The notes: generated from the sequence alone by a model not told the origin. Positions 16,124-25,690 are shown, numbered from the stretch's first letter. The stretch is DNA of 64,000 bases from Clostridia bacterium (GCA_017471825.1 JAFURQ010000007.1:166278-230277); one strand, 5' to 3'. Program-made: numbers and translations.

Positions 16124-18481
16124 ATGAACGGAAACGGAACAAGGGAGGGCAGGTCGTTTTTTGACGGGCTTGTCCGAATGATAAAGAACGAGGCGAAAAA
16201 GCGAAAAAACGAGAAGGGGGCGCTACTCTTTGACGTGGCGATATTTTTGCTGTCGCTGTTTTTTGCGCGGTGTCATATTGCGTTTGGCGCGTATCCGCTC
16301 GGCGCGGCGCTTGTGGGGGTTCTGCCGTCGAGGGTGTGGATTTCCCTTTTCGGTGTGCTTTTCGGGGCTTTTTCGCTTGGGCGCGCGGGGATTATTCACG
16401 CGATAATAGCGGTGGTTATAGTATTCCTTCGGGTTATAATGTCGGGCGGTGTGGGAGAGAGCGGCACGCTTTTTCGCGAGAGCTACACAATGCGCGTATG
16501 CTCGGTTGCCGTCGGCGCATTCGTGGGAGCGATATACGAGATACTTTTAAATTCCTTTTCGCTTGAGTCGCTAACGTTTGGCTCGCTCGGGGTGCTTCTC
16601 TCGGTTGCTCTTGCGTTTTCATATTACGGCGTGGTTGCCTCAGAGGTACATATTTCGGATATTATAGGCAACGGGCGGAGCATTTTTGCAGGGCGGCGCG
16701 GTGACAAGGAGGAGGTTGCCGCCGTTATGCTTCAGGGCTCTTTTCTCATACTTTCGTTTCTGACTGCAATCTCTCTTGACGGGTACGATTTTTTCGGTAT
16801 ATCGCTATCTTATATTTTCGTGAGCGCGCTTACGCTGTTTGTGGCGAAGCGGTTTGGCGCGATACGCGCAGGGGCGGTAGGCTTTGTGAGTGCGGTAGGA
16901 TTGGGCGCGATGGGGGCAGTGGGCCTCGGGCTTGCAGGAATAGCGGCAGGGCTTTTATTCAATATAGGGCTTGGGTATGCGCTTTTCGGCGGAGCGGCGG
17001 TGCTTGCGGCGTGGTGTGCGTATGCCGGTGGGCTTACGGTTTTTCTTTCGACTCTGCCCGAATATGCGGTGGCGGCGATGCTTATGACTCCGTATCTCAA
17101 GGGAGCGAAAAGAGAGGGGCGCGAGGACGTAGAGCTACCCGTGACGAAGAAGGCCTCGCTGGCGGTGCTTGCAGAGGTGGCGGAGTGCGCTTTTCGGCGT
17201 ACGGACACGAAGGAGCTCGAGGAGTCGCTGCTGTTGACCTCCGCCGCGATAAAGACCTACGGCGAGGGCGGCGAGAGGGGCGAGTTCGACGAGTACAGAA
17301 ATATAGTTATAGCGGCAACGGCATCGCTTGATGCCACCCCGTGTGAAGAAAAAATAGATATTTTGTCAACGAGGCTTTACAAAAGGGCGCCTGTTACAGC
17401 AGAGGTTATATCAAGGATTTTCGATATATCCGAGGGGGATGCCGAGTCGCTGGCACAGAAGCTGCGCGAGCTGGTCGGTGAATATGAGCGCGAGTGCTAC
17501 GAGCTGTGCCGTATGTCAGGACTTTCCCGTGAATACGAGCTGATTTCGGGAATGATGAGCGGCGTGGGGTATTCCCATACCGTAGAGTCGGAGCGCGACG
17601 AGGAGCTTTCGCGCAGGCTCGCCTCGGTGCTTACGGTGCTCGGGTTTCCCGATGCCTCGGCGGCGGTGATAGGCAGGCGGAGGAGGCGCGTTATATATGC
17701 GGTGGACACCGATGCGGCGCACGCGTTTACCGATGAGATACGTGCGAGGATTGAGCGCACACTCGGGTTTAGTCTTGCGGAGCCCAAGATAACCGAGGAC
17801 GACGGTATAGCGCTGGTGTCGGCAGATGCCTTACCTCTTTGGAGAGTTGAATACGCGACGGCGTCGGCGGCGGCGAGCGAGGCGGAGCCGTCGGGAGACA
17901 GTACGGCGTTTTTCGAGCGCGGCGGAGTGTTTCACGCGATTATCTCCGACGGAATGGGAACGGGCGCGGTGGCGGCGCGGACCTCTGCCTTTGCGGTGGA
18001 CTATCTCGGGCAAATGATTTCACACGGGGTGTCCGATGAGCTGATTTTCGATGCGCTCAATCACATTATAAAATACAGGGGAGAGGAGTGCTCTACTACC
18101 GTTGATATGCTCTCACTCGACCTTTACACAGGGGAGCTTGCACTGACGAAGAGCGGCGCGGCGCCGTCATACGTTGTGGGTGAGGAATCGGTGTTCAGGC
18201 TTGCCGCTTCGACCGCGCCGCTCGGACTGATAAAGGATGCGGACAGCGACACGCTTCGCCGCGAGATGCATAGCGGAGAGGTTGTGGTTATGATTTCCGA
18301 CGGGGCAGGGGTTTTGCCCGAGGAGAGCGCGTGGCTTACCGAGCTTCTCGCAGGGGGTGAGCCGTTTGAGGTAGAGGAATATGCACGGCGCATACTCGAT
18401 GGAGCGAGGAAAAACGTGGGATGCGGCGACGATATAACCGTTTCGGTCATAAAAATTCTTGCGGCGCAGGCTACCTCTTGA
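16124..18481 (+). CDS. spoIIE: Stage II sporulation protein E, PP2C phosphatase
   Basis: SpoIIE is the membrane PP2C phosphatase that dephosphorylates SpoIIAA at the polar septum and so turns on sigma F in the forespore. The 785-residue protein (827 in B. subtilis) has a basic start, about ten hydrophobic segments (residues 25-330), a middle oligomerisation region and a C-terminal PP2C domain with SDGMGTGAVAARTS, DMLSLDLYTGELALTKSGAAP, MISDGAG and GCGDDITV, which carry the metal-binding Asp residues. Its presence marks the organism as a genuine endospore former. A PAP2 gene follows, with its promoter inside the last codons. Confidence 0.96.
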   Translation: MNGNGTREGRSFFDGLVRMIKNEAKKRKNEKGALLFDVAIFLLSLFFARCHIAFGAYPLGAALVGVLPSRVWISLFGVLFGAFSLGRAGIIHAIIAVVIVFLRVIMSGGVGESGTLFRESYTMRVCSVAVGAFVGAIYEILLNSFSLESLTFGSLGVLLSVALAFSYYGVVASEVHISDIIGNGRSIFAGRRGDKEEVAAVMLQGSFLILSFLTAISLDGYDFFGISLSYIFVSALTLFVAKRFGAIRAGAVGFVSAVGLGAMGAVGLGLAGIAAGLLFNIGLGYALFGGAAVLAAWCAYAGGLTVFLSTLPEYAVAAMLMTPYLKGAKREGREDVELPVTKKASLAVLAEVAECAFRRTDTKELEESLLLTSAAIKTYGEGGERGEFDEYRNIVIAATASLDATPCEEKIDILSTRLYKRAPVTAEVISRIFDISEGDAESLAQKLRELVGEYERECYELCRMSGLSREYELISGMMSGVGYSHTVESERDEELSRRLASVLTVLGFPDASAAVIGRRRRRVIYAVDTDAAHAFTDEIRARIERTLGFSLAEPKITEDDGIALVSADALPLWRVEYATASAAASEAEPSGDSTAFFERGGVFHAIISDGMGTGAVAARTSAFAVDYLGQMISHGVSDELIFDALNHIIKYRGEECSTTVDMLSLDLYTGELALTKSGAAPSYVVGEESVFRLAASTAPLGLIKDADSDTLRREMHSGEVVVMISDGAGVLPEESAWLTELLAGGEPFEVEEYARRILDGARKNVGCGDDITVSVIKILAAQATS

Positions 18482-18506
18482 AAAATGCGTATCAGTGTGG
18501 TATAAT
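18478..18506 (+). promoter_or_regulatory. Promoter of the PAP2 gene overlapping the spoIIE stop
   Basis: TTGAAA (18478-18483), 17-base spacer, TATAAT (18501-18506). The -35 overlaps the spoIIE stop codon. Confidence 0.7.
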
Positions 18507-18537
18507 ATCCTTGAATTTAAGAAGGGGGCGCGACGGA

Positions 18538-19029
18538 ATGGAGAAGCTCTTGAAGGATATATACGGCAATGAGAAAAAGAAGCTATGTCTTAAGATTGTC
18601 GGCACGGTGGCGGTTTATCTGTCGGCGGTGTTTTTCGGGCTGGGACTTCTGCTTCTGATATTTGAGGAGCGGTACGTTACGGCGGCGGAGCTTGCCGTGA
18701 CTATGTCTGTCGGTTACGTCGCGGTCACGGTGGTGCGCAGGCTGATAAATGCGCCGCGGCCTTACGAGCTTTACGATTTCTACGAGGTGAAGCCGAAGGA
18801 CAAGAGCGGACAGTCGTTTCCGAGCCGTCACTGCTATTGCGCGTTTGCTATTGCGACTCTTTTGTGGGTGGTGCATCCGCTCGTCACGGTGGGGCTTCTG
18901 ATAGCTTCGCTCGTTATTGCGCTGACGAGGGTTTTGCTTGGCATACATTTCATACGCGACGTGGTATGCGGTGCGCTTATAGGAATTATAACCGGCGTCA
19001 CGGGAATTTTACTTGATTATATTTTGTAG
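18538..19029 (+). CDS. PAP2-family membrane phosphatase
   Basis: The 163-residue protein is a membrane phosphatase of the type 2 phosphatidic acid phosphatase family. The three catalytic blocks are visible: RRLINAPRP (about 63-71), FPSRH with the catalytic His (about 95-99) and TRVLLGIHFIRDV with the nucleophile His and Asp (about 127-139). Five or six transmembrane segments surround them. It could act on undecaprenyl pyrophosphate or a phospholipid. The start at 18538 follows GAAGGGGG. It is expressed from its own promoter; a GH29 gene follows 14 bases downstream and may be cotranscribed. Confidence 0.87.
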   Translation: MEKLLKDIYGNEKKKLCLKIVGTVAVYLSAVFFGLGLLLLIFEERYVTAAELAVTMSVGYVAVTVVRRLINAPRPYELYDFYEVKPKDKSGQSFPSRHCYCAFAIATLLWVVHPLVTVGLLIASLVIALTRVLLGIHFIRDVVCGALIGIITGVTGILLDYIL

Positions 19030-19043
19030 ACCTTGGAGGAAAT

Positions 19044-20276
19044 ATGATAGTTAAGGACTATATTAAGAGATTTGAAAAGCTGGAGTTTGGACTGTTCGTT
19101 CATTTCGGTCTTTACAGCATTATCGGCAGGGGAGAGTGGGCGTTCAACCAGTGCGGAATCGACCGTGCGGAGTATGAGAGGCTGCCCGAGAAATTCTGCC
19201 CTGACAAGAGCTGGGCGGCAGAGCTTGCCGCAACTGCAAGGGCGGCGGGCTGTAAGTACATAACCCTTACTACCCGACATCACGACGGTTTTTCGCTTTA
19301 CGACAATTCGCCCCTGAATGATTACGACGCTCCGCACGCTCTGGCAGGACGCGACCTTGTTCGCGAGTTTGTTGATGCCTGCAATGCCGAGGGGCTGATA
19401 CCGTTTTTCTATCACACGCTTCTTGACTGGCACGAGGAAAGCTACAATACCGATTTCAAAAAATATCTTGAATATCTGCGTGCGAGCATAGAAATTCTCT
19501 GCACGAGATACGGCAGGATTGGCGGCTTCTGGTTTGACGGAATGTGGAACAAGCCTGACGAGGATTGGGAGGAGGATGCGCTCTATTCTCTTATCAGAAA
19601 ATATCAGCCCGAGGCTATGATAATAAACAACACGGGTCTTTCCGCGCGCGGCGAGCTCGGTCATATAGAGCTTGACTCGGTAACGTTTGAGCGCGGCAAG
19701 CCCGAGCCGATAAATCTCGAGGGGGCGCCGAAATACGTGGCGAGTGAGATGTGCCAGATATTCGGAGATCACTGGGGCTATGCGAGCCTTGACTACAATT
19801 TCAAGTCGCTCGCCGACATAATCAAGGATTATTGCACCTGCCGCAGATATGGCTCGAATTTGCTTTTGAACGTCGGTCCTATGGGCGACGGCAAGCTTCG
19901 TCTGCTTGATACGGCGATGCTTCGCACTCTCGGCGATTGGATAAGGAGCTTCTCCGAGGCGACTGCCGGAACTCTGCCGACGGGTGTAGAGGTTGACGGC
20001 AGGGACGGAGATTTTCTTATGAAGGGCGAGGGCGCGTATTACCTTTTCTGTCACGATCTGGCAATGCGCGGAGCCGCGGACGTTGTTGTAAACGACGACG
20101 AGCGAGAGGATTTCACGGTGCGCTTTAAGCTTGCTGAGAGGGTTAAGTCTATGAGCTGGCTTGAAAACGGGAGCAAGGTTTCCTTCGTTCAGGACGGCGA
20201 CGAGCTTACGGTTTACACCGAGCCGCAGCCCTACGGACAGAGCGTGGTTGTGAGAATTGTTAAGATAGAGGTATAA
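19044..20276 (+). CDS. Alpha-L-fucosidase, GH29
   Basis: The 410-residue protein matches the GH29 catalytic domain: FGLFVHFGLYS near residue 18, TTRHHDGFSLYD (about 76-87) and GGFWFDGMW (160-168), where Asp165 is the expected nucleophile. A short C-terminal beta domain follows. There is no signal peptide, so it is probably intracellular and acts on imported fuco-oligosaccharides. The ribosome binding site is TTGGAGG. The linkage and glycan are not readable. Together with the GH78 genes it suggests use of plant or host glycans containing deoxy-sugars. Confidence 0.92.
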   Translation: MIVKDYIKRFEKLEFGLFVHFGLYSIIGRGEWAFNQCGIDRAEYERLPEKFCPDKSWAAELAATARAAGCKYITLTTRHHDGFSLYDNSPLNDYDAPHALAGRDLVREFVDACNAEGLIPFFYHTLLDWHEESYNTDFKKYLEYLRASIEILCTRYGRIGGFWFDGMWNKPDEDWEEDALYSLIRKYQPEAMIINNTGLSARGELGHIELDSVTFERGKPEPINLEGAPKYVASEMCQIFGDHWGYASLDYNFKSLADIIKDYCTCRRYGSNLLLNVGPMGDGKLRLLDTAMLRTLGDWIRSFSEATAGTLPTGVEVDGRDGDFLMKGEGAYYLFCHDLAMRGAADVVVNDDEREDFTVRFKLAERVKSMSWLENGSKVSFVQDGDELTVYTEPQPYGQSVVVRIVKIEV

Positions 20277-20278
20277 CA

Positions 20279-20318
20279 AAAAAGGACTTCCCCGAGAAAA
20301 TCGGGGAAGTCCTTTTTT
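20279..20318. terminator. Bidirectional terminator between the fucosidase and asnA
   Basis: AAAAAAGGACTTCCCCGA pairs with its complement across a GAAAA loop, ending in TTTTTT. Confidence 0.9.
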
Positions 20319-20344
20319 ATTATAAAATGTGACACGGGGTGCTG

Positions 20345-21352
20345 TTAAAGCAGATTTATGCCTGCTTCGCGGCAGCCGTCGAGGGTTGCCTTGTCCCAGA
20401 TGCTGGACTGCACCTCACCTATGTGCGCACAGCTCATCATAAGCATACACAGTCTGGACTGGCCTATACCGCCGCCGACTGTGAGGGGAAGCTCGCCCGC
20501 GAGGAGCATTTTGTGGAAGGGGAGAGTGCGGCGGTCGTCACAGCCGCTCTCGCGGAGCTGCTTATCGAGGGATTTTTCGTCAACTCTTATTCCCATTGAG
20601 GAGATTTCGAGGGCGGAGTCCAAGACCTCGTTATAGATTAAAATATCGCCGTTGAGCTCCCAATCATCGTAGTCGGGGGCGCGGCCGTCGTGCTTTTTGC
20701 CGCTTTTCAGCGTTTTGCCTATCTGCATTATGAGGACGGTGCTGTATTCCTTGGTTATGGCGTTTTCGCGCTCCTTCGGAGTGAGGGTGGGATACATATC
20801 CTCGAGCTCCTGGGTGGTGACTGCCTTTACCGTGCGGGTTATGGTTGCAGAGAGCTCGGGGAAGTCTATTTTCAAAAGCTCGTTAGTGTCGCAGATTACG
20901 CCGACGATTTTGTTGACGGTGTCGATAAGGTAATCGAGGGTGCGCTCATCGCGGGTGATAACCTTTTCCCAGTCCCACTGGTCAACGTAGATGGAGTGGA
21001 TATTGTCGAGCTCCTCGTCGCGCCTTATGGCGTTCATATCGGTATAGAGCCCGTTGCCGACGTAGAAGCGGTATTCCTTGAGGGCGAGTCTTTTCCATTT
21101 TGCAAGCGAATGAACCACCTGTCCCGATTCGCCGACGGCGGGAATATCGAAGGTGACGGGGCGCTCGTAGCCGTTCAGGTTGTCGTTAAGACCTGAGGAT
21201 TCGGTGACGAAGAGGGGCGCGCTGACGCGCTTGAGATTCAGTGCCGCGGCAAGCCGCGCCTGGAAGGTTTGCTTTATGAAGGCTATTGCCTTCTGGGTTC
21301 TGTAAACGTCAAGCCTTTGCTTGTAGTTTTCCGGAATTATAAGCTTGTTCAT
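20345..21352 (-). CDS. asnA: Aspartate--ammonia ligase
   Basis: AsnA makes asparagine from aspartate, ammonia and ATP. The 335-residue protein matches the family throughout: LNLKRVSAPLFVTESSGLNDNLNGYERPV, VHSLAKWKR, AIRRDE, VDQWDWEKV, GRAPDYDDW, LNGDILIYN and GGGIGQSR, a class II aminoacyl-tRNA-synthetase-like fold. Length is normal. The ribosome binding site is weak. No T-box was found in the 66 bases that separate it from guaB, which ends just upstream; a hairpin lies between them. Confidence 0.96.
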   Translation of the reverse strand: MNKLIIPENYKQRLDVYRTQKAIAFIKQTFQARLAAALNLKRVSAPLFVTESSGLNDNLNGYERPVTFDIPAVGESGQVVHSLAKWKRLALKEYRFYVGNGLYTDMNAIRRDEELDNIHSIYVDQWDWEKVITRDERTLDYLIDTVNKIVGVICDTNELLKIDFPELSATITRTVKAVTTQELEDMYPTLTPKERENAITKEYSTVLIMQIGKTLKSGKKHDGRAPDYDDWELNGDILIYNEVLDSALEISSMGIRVDEKSLDKQLRESGCDDRRTLPFHKMLLAGELPLTVGGGIGQSRLCMLMMSCAHIGEVQSSIWDKATLDGCREAGINLL

Positions 21353-21380
21353 ATCATTTTACCGTTTGATAAATAGATTT

Positions 21381-21411
21381 GCCCGCAATGCGCGTTTCGG
21401 CGACTGCGGGC
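21381..21411 (-). terminator. Hairpin after guaB, possible terminator
   Basis: GCCCGCA (21381-21387) pairs with TGCGGGC (21405-21411). The following T-run on the minus strand is short, so termination may be partial and asnA may also be transcribed from the guaB promoter. Confidence 0.5.
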
Positions 21412-21418
21412 ATTTGTA

Positions 21419-22909
21419 TTACTTTTTGAGCATTACGTCGTGGTAACCGCCCTCGACGATACTCGTTGCGGAGACGAGAGTCATTTTCGCCTTTTGCTGA
21501 AGCTCCTCGATGGTTATTGCACCGCAGTTGCACATCGTGGATTTAACCTTATAGAGCGACTTTTCAACATTGTCGTGAAGGGGGCCTGCGTAGGTAACGT
21601 AGGAGTCGACACCTTCCTCGAAGGAGAGCTTTGCTTTGCCGCCGAGGTCGTATCTCTGCCAGTTTCTTGCTCTGTTGGAGCCTTCTCCCCAATACTCCTT
21701 TACGTACTGTCCGTTTACGAGAATTTTGGGTGTGGGGCTCTCGTCAAATCTTGCAAAATATCTGCCGAGCATCATAAAGTCGGCGCCCATTGCAAGAGCG
21801 AGAGTCATATGGTAATCGTGTACGATACCGCCGTCGGAGCAGATCGGGATATACACGCCTGTTTCCTTGAAGTATTCGTCACGGGCCTGTGCGACCTCGA
21901 TAACCGCGCTTGCCTGTCCGCGACCAATGCCCTTTTGCTCACGGGTGATACAGATGGAGCCGCCGCCGATACCGATTTTAATAAAGTCGGCACCTGCTCT
22001 TGCGAGGAAGAGGAAGCCCTCTCTGTCTACTACGTTTCCTGCACCGACCTTAACGGTGTCGCCGTAGCGCTCGCGGATGAAGTCAAGGGTTTTCTTCTGC
22101 CATACGGTGTAGCCCTCGGACGAGTCGATACACAAAACGTCGGCGCCTGCCTCGATAAGAGCGGGGACGCGCTTTTCGTAGTCGAGGGTGTTTATGCCCG
22201 CACCGACCACGTAGCTCTTGTTTTTATCGAGAAGCTCGAGGGGGTTTTCCTTATGCTGTGAGTAGTCCTTACGGAATACGAAGAATTTGAGATTGCCGTT
22301 TTTGTCAACGATGGGAAGGGAGTTGAGCTTGTGATCCCAGATGATGTCGTTTGCCTGCTTGAGAGTGGTTCCCTCGGGGGCGGTTACGAGCTTTTCAAGA
22401 GGGGTCATAAAGGTGGAAACCTTCTCGTCGCCGGTCATACGGCTGATGCGGTAGTCGCGGCCGGTTACGATGCCGAGCAGCTTTCCGTTTGCAGTACCGT
22501 CGTCGGTGACTGCCATGGTATTGTGTCCGTTTTCCTCTACAAGACGGAGAACGTCGGTGAGGGTGGAGTCAGGGGTGAGATTGGAGTCGCTTACAACGAA
22601 GCCTGCCTTATAATTCTTTACACGGGCTACCATAGCCGCCTCGTCCTCGATGGACTGAGAGCCGTAGATGAAGGAGATTCCGCCCTCCTTTGCAAGAGCT
22701 ATCGCCATCTTATCGTCGGAGACAGACTGCATTATTGCGGAAACCATGGGAATGTTCATCATAAGAGGACATTCCTCCTCGCCCTTTCTGTACTTTACGA
22801 GAGGGGTTCTTAACGAAACGTTTGCAGGGATGCATCTCTCATCGGTGTAGCCGGGAATGAGAAGATACTCGCTGAAGGTGTGTGAAGGCTCGTTAAAGAT
22901 GATTGCCAT
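21419..22909 (-). CDS. guaB: Inosine-5'-monophosphate dehydrogenase
   Basis: IMPDH oxidises IMP to XMP, the committed step to GMP. The 496-residue protein has a TIM barrel interrupted by a pair of CBS domains (about residues 95-215). Catalytic Cys lies in [20 protein letters not shown], departing from the usual GPGSICTTR but keeping the Cys; the flap is present around [12 protein letters not shown]. The C-terminal region is longer than usual, as in a subgroup of Clostridia and protist-like IMPDHs. It has its own strong promoter. Confidence 0.94.
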   Translation of the reverse strand: MAIIFNEPSHTFSEYLLIPGYTDERCIPANVSLRTPLVKYRKGEEECPLMMNIPMVSAIMQSVSDDKMAIALAKEGGISFIYGSQSIEDEAAMVARVKNYKAGFVVSDSNLTPDSTLTDVLRLVEENGHNTMAVTDDGTANGKLLGIVTGRDYRISRMTGDEKVSTFMTPLEKLVTAPEGTTLKQANDIIWDHKLNSLPIVDKNGNLKFFVFRKDYSQHKENPLELLDKNKSYVVGAGINTLDYEKRVPALIEAGADVLCIDSSEGYTVWQKKTLDFIRERYGDTVKVGAGNVVDREGFLFLARAGADFIKIGIGGGSICITREQKGIGRGQASAVIEVAQARDEYFKETGVYIPICSDGGIVHDYHMTLALAMGADFMMLGRYFARFDESPTPKILVNGQYVKEYWGEGSNRARNWQRYDLGGKAKLSFEEGVDSYVTYAGPLHDNVEKSLYKVKSTMCNCGAITIEELQQKAKMTLVSATSIVEGGYHDVMLKK

Positions 22910-22945
22910 TTTAAATCCTCACTTATATTTTATAAAATTTTTTCT

Positions 22946-22974
22946 ATTTTATCACAGTGACGTGCCGATGTCAA
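22946..22974 (-). promoter_or_regulatory. Sigma-A promoter of guaB
   Basis: Minus strand TTGACA (22969-22974), 17-base spacer, TAAAAT (22946-22951), 37 bases before the ATG. Confidence 0.8.
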
Positions 22975-23026
22975 CAGATTATTTAAAATTATTTTTCGTA
23001 GCTGTCGAGTATGCGTACGCTTTCGA

Positions 23027-23593
23027 TTATCGGCTTTCTCGATTCGATAAGAATGAGGCCGGAATAGTAGTGGTATAGGGGGCGGTGCTCTCGGTTATTG
23101 CGTCAACCACGTCCATACCCGAAACGACGTGTCCGAAGGCGGCGTACTGACCGTCAAGGGAGCCGCTTGCATCGGCGTTGCAGATAAAGAATTGGCAGGA
23201 TGCGGAATCGTACGAGTCACTGCGGCGCGCCATTGAGATGGTTCCGCGGGTGTGGGATATGGGGTTATCGTAGCCGTTGGCGGAAAATTCGCCCTTGATT
23301 TTGTTGGGACTGCTACCCGAGCCGTTGCCGTTTGGGTCGCCGCCCTGTATCATAAAGTTTTCCACAACGCGGTGAAAGGTGAGACCGTCGTAGAAGCCCT
23401 CGTTTGCGAGGGTCACAAAGTTTTCAACGGTTATGGGTGCCGCCTGGGCATCGAGATACACAACGATGGTTCCGTAATCCTTGACCTTGATTTCGGCATA
23501 GCAGCTTTCAGCGTCGTCGGTGCAGGATGCGAGTGATACGGTGAGTGCGAGCGCGAGTGCGAGGGTGAGAATGAGTGCGATTATTTTCTTCAT
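23027..23593 (-). CDS. Lipoprotein cyclophilin-type peptidyl-prolyl isomerase
   Basis: The 188-residue protein has a lipoprotein signal (MKKIIALILTLALALALTV followed by the lipobox LASC), so it is anchored outside the membrane by its N-terminal Cys. The rest is a cyclophilin domain: FVTLANEGFYDGLTFHRVVENFMIQGGDP with the catalytic Arg in FHR, and CQFFICNAD. It should catalyse proline isomerisation in exported proteins. It ends the holA transcription unit, ten bases after the holA stop. Confidence 0.93.
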   Translation of the reverse strand: MKKIIALILTLALALALTVSLASCTDDAESCYAEIKVKDYGTIVVYLDAQAAPITVENFVTLANEGFYDGLTFHRVVENFMIQGGDPNGNGSGSSPNKIKGEFSANGYDNPISHTRGTISMARRSDSYDSASCQFFICNADASGSLDGQYAAFGHVVSGMDVVDAITESTAPYTTTIPASFLSNRESR

Positions 23594-23603
23594 AGTTTTT
23601 CCT

Positions 23604-24632
23604 TTATATATTTTTAGTTATGAACATTTCTACCGTTTTATATCCGGTGATGCCGCCCGCCTTTGACGAGGCGTCGATTCTGACAAGCTCGGCGAGGGAC
23701 TCGGAGAGTCTTTTTGTGCCGATTTTCTTCGCCGCGGACATATAGAGCTTCAGGCGGTAGGGGTGGAATTTCATTATTTCGGCGATGTCGTCCGCATCTC
23801 TGCCCTCGTCGATAAGCAGGGAGATGGAGAGCAGCTCGCCGTAGGTTTTTGCAAGCTGTGAGAGAATAACGTAGGGCTCGATGCGCTGCTGCTTCATATC
23901 TGTGAGCGCGAGGAATGCCTTTTCCACGTTTTTCTCGATTATTGCATTGGAGATTGCGAAGGCATCGCACTCAACGGTGGTGGAGCATACCTCTGCGACG
24001 TCGGTCGGATTTATAGAGGTGCGGCCCGTCGCCTTGGCGTAGGCGGAGAGCTTTGAGATTTCCTCGTGCAAGACCTGCATTGAGTGTCCGACTCTGAAGA
24101 GCAGGGCGTTAAGAGTGGGTGCATCAACCGATATTCCCTCGGCGTCAAAATGCTTCTTCATCCAGGAGAGGAGTTGCGCATCGGTGGATTTTTCAAAAAC
24201 GGTTATATCAAAGCTGTCGGAGAGCTTTTTGAAGAGCTTTGAGGGCTTTTTCTCGGTACCCGTGTCAAATCCGTCGGCGAGCGAGGTGATTACGACCACG
24301 GCGTAAGGGTAGTCCTCGCGGCGCTCGGCAAGCTTGATTAAGGCGTCCTTGTCGCTCTCCTTCATTTTATCAAGGTCGGCGTGGCGCCATTCTACGAGCT
24401 TTTTGTCCGACATCATCGGCGGAGCATAGAGGGCATCGCGGAATGAGGCAATATCCATATCCGCGCCGTCAAAGACCGAGTGATTGAACATATCGAAGGC
24501 GTCGTCCTCGAGGACGGACTTTTTAATGGCACCGCGGTAGTGGCGCTTGAGGTAATCCTCCTCGCCTGCGAGTATGAGCCATTTATCAAAATCGGCGCAT
24601 TTCAGCTTTGCTTTAAGCTCGGTGACGGTCAT
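23604..24632 (-). CDS. holA: DNA polymerase III delta subunit
   Basis: HolA is the clamp-loader wrench that opens the beta sliding clamp. The 342-residue protein has the typical pattern: an N-terminal AAA-like domain with LILAGEEDYLKRHY, YAPPMMSDKKLVEW and YAVVVITSLADGFDTGTEKKPSK, and a C-terminal collar domain around GHSMQVLHEEISKLSAYA and VECDAFAISNAIIEKN. Length is normal. Its start overlaps the preceding gene's stop (ATGA) and has a GGGAGGTG ribosome binding site. Confidence 0.93.
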   Translation of the reverse strand: MTVTELKAKLKCADFDKWLILAGEEDYLKRHYRGAIKKSVLEDDAFDMFNHSVFDGADMDIASFRDALYAPPMMSDKKLVEWRHADLDKMKESDKDALIKLAERREDYPYAVVVITSLADGFDTGTEKKPSKLFKKLSDSFDITVFEKSTDAQLLSWMKKHFDAEGISVDAPTLNALLFRVGHSMQVLHEEISKLSAYAKATGRTSINPTDVAEVCSTTVECDAFAISNAIIEKNVEKAFLALTDMKQQRIEPYVILSQLAKTYGELLSISLLIDEGRDADDIAEIMKFHPYRLKLYMSAAKKIGTKRLSESLAELVRIDASSKAGGITGYKTVEMFITKNI

Positions 24633-25066
24633 ACTGCACCTCCCACCGAGGTTATTTTCATACGCACGCGCTTGTCGGCACCGCCGACGGTCATATCGTA
24701 AAGAATTGAGAGCTTACCCCCGGTGCGTGTGAAGTTATTGCGTATTTTCCGGGTAAAAATTCTGGCGTCGAAGGAGTATTCGCCCGCCTTGTAAAGAGAG
24801 CTTGTCCACTCGCCCTCGGTAAAGACGAACTCGGAGCAAAGCGCGCCGCTTCTGCAAACGGTGATTTTTTCGCCGCTTACGGTGAGGGCTGTATCGGTTT
24901 TGCCGTTGTCGTCCGATTCGGTGTACATAAGGGAGAGGGTATTGTCGGTTACCTTGAGGATTGCGGTGAGGGAGCTTGAATATCTTTCGGAGCTTACGAC
25001 GGTGTCACCTTCGATATCGTCTATGAAGGATTCAACGGTTATTTTTATCGTTTTTATTTCTTCCAC
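24629..25066 (-). CDS. DUF1934 / YwiB-like beta-barrel protein
   Basis: The best start is GTG at 25066, just after AAAGGAGC, giving 145 residues; longer forms lack a ribosome binding site. The protein is rich in beta strands (IKTIKITVESFIDDIEGDTV, SYSSSLTAILKVTDNTLSLMYTE-type pattern, GEYSFDARIFTRKIRNNFTRTGGKLSILYDMTVGG), as in the lipocalin-like YwiB/DUF1934 family, whose function is unknown. It overlaps holA by four bases. Confidence 0.65.
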   Translation of the reverse strand: MEEIKTIKITVESFIDDIEGDTVVSSERYSSSLTAILKVTDNTLSLMYTESDDNGKTDTALTVSGEKITVCRSGALCSEFVFTEGEWTSSLYKAGEYSFDARIFTRKIRNNFTRTGGKLSILYDMTVGGADKRVRMKITSVGGAV

Positions 25067-25148
25067 GGTTAAAGCTCCTTTCTTAAAAATAAATGTTGCC
25101 GCCAAGGGACTCTGTGCGCCAGAGCGCCCTCGGATGCAACAATCGGGT

Positions 25149-25580
25149 TTATTTTTTCTTCTTTTTGAGGTTGTAATCGCTGCGCGGATTTACGAGCTCG
25201 CGCCAATCGAGGCTTCCTGCGTCGAGCGCGGTTACGAGAACCTCTGCGGTTGCGATATTGGTTGCGAGCGGGATGTTGTGTATGTCGCAAAGGCGAAGAA
25301 GCGCAAGCTCCGCCTCAGATGCGCTCTTCTCGGAGTCGGTGCCTCTGAAATAGAAAACGAGGTCGATTTCGTTGAACGAAACGCGCGAGGCAATCTGTTC
25401 TGTTCCTCCTGCTTCGCCGGAGAGGTAGCTCTCTATTTCAAGTCCTGTGGCATCGGACACATAGTTGCCCGTTGCGTAGGTAGCGCAGAGGGTGTGACGG
25501 CAAAGAATTCCGCAATAGGCAATGCAGAACTGTGCCATCAGTTCTTTTTTGTTGTCGTCGGCAATAAGTGCAATGTTCAT
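25149..25580 (-). CDS. Methylglyoxal synthase-like protein lacking the catalytic residues
   Basis: The 143-residue protein aligns along its whole length with methylglyoxal synthase (MgsA): MNIALIADDNKKELM, ATGLEIESYLSGEAGG, IDLVFYFRG, LALLRLCDIHNIPLATNIATAE. However, every residue known to be catalytic in E. coli MgsA is changed: His19 is Asp8, Asp71 is Thr60, Asp91 is Gly80, His98 is Ala87 and Asp101 is Ala90, by alignment to the known sequence. The fold should be kept but dihydroxyacetone-phosphate conversion is unlikely. It may be a ligand-binding or regulatory relative. The tail is poly-lysine. It leads the unit with DUF1934, holA and the cyclophilin. Confidence 0.8.
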   Translation of the reverse strand: MNIALIADDNKKELMAQFCIAYCGILCRHTLCATYATGNYVSDATGLEIESYLSGEAGGTEQIASRVSFNEIDLVFYFRGTDSEKSASEAELALLRLCDIHNIPLATNIATAEVLVTALDAGSLDWRELVNPRSDYNLKKKKK

Positions 25581-25661
25581 GGGTGAATCCTTTCCGTTTA
25601 AAATAACAGTTTTTATCGTGAGGTTTGCGGGTTTTATTTGTGCATATAATAATTGTATATT

Positions 25662-25690
25662 ATTATAACATCCTTGGTTGGTTTTGTCAA
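25662..25690 (-). promoter_or_regulatory. Sigma-A promoter of the MGS-like/holA unit
   Basis: Minus strand TTGACA (25685-25690), 17-base spacer, TATAAT (25662-25667). Confidence 0.85.

Noticed and set aside
19017-20279. 420-residue ORF on the minus strand opposite the fucosidase
   Set aside because: Low-complexity composition, no ribosome binding site and complete overlap with a well-supported GH29 gene.
21353-21418. T-box leader for asnA
   Set aside because: The interval is only 66 bases, too short, and lacks the T-box consensus.
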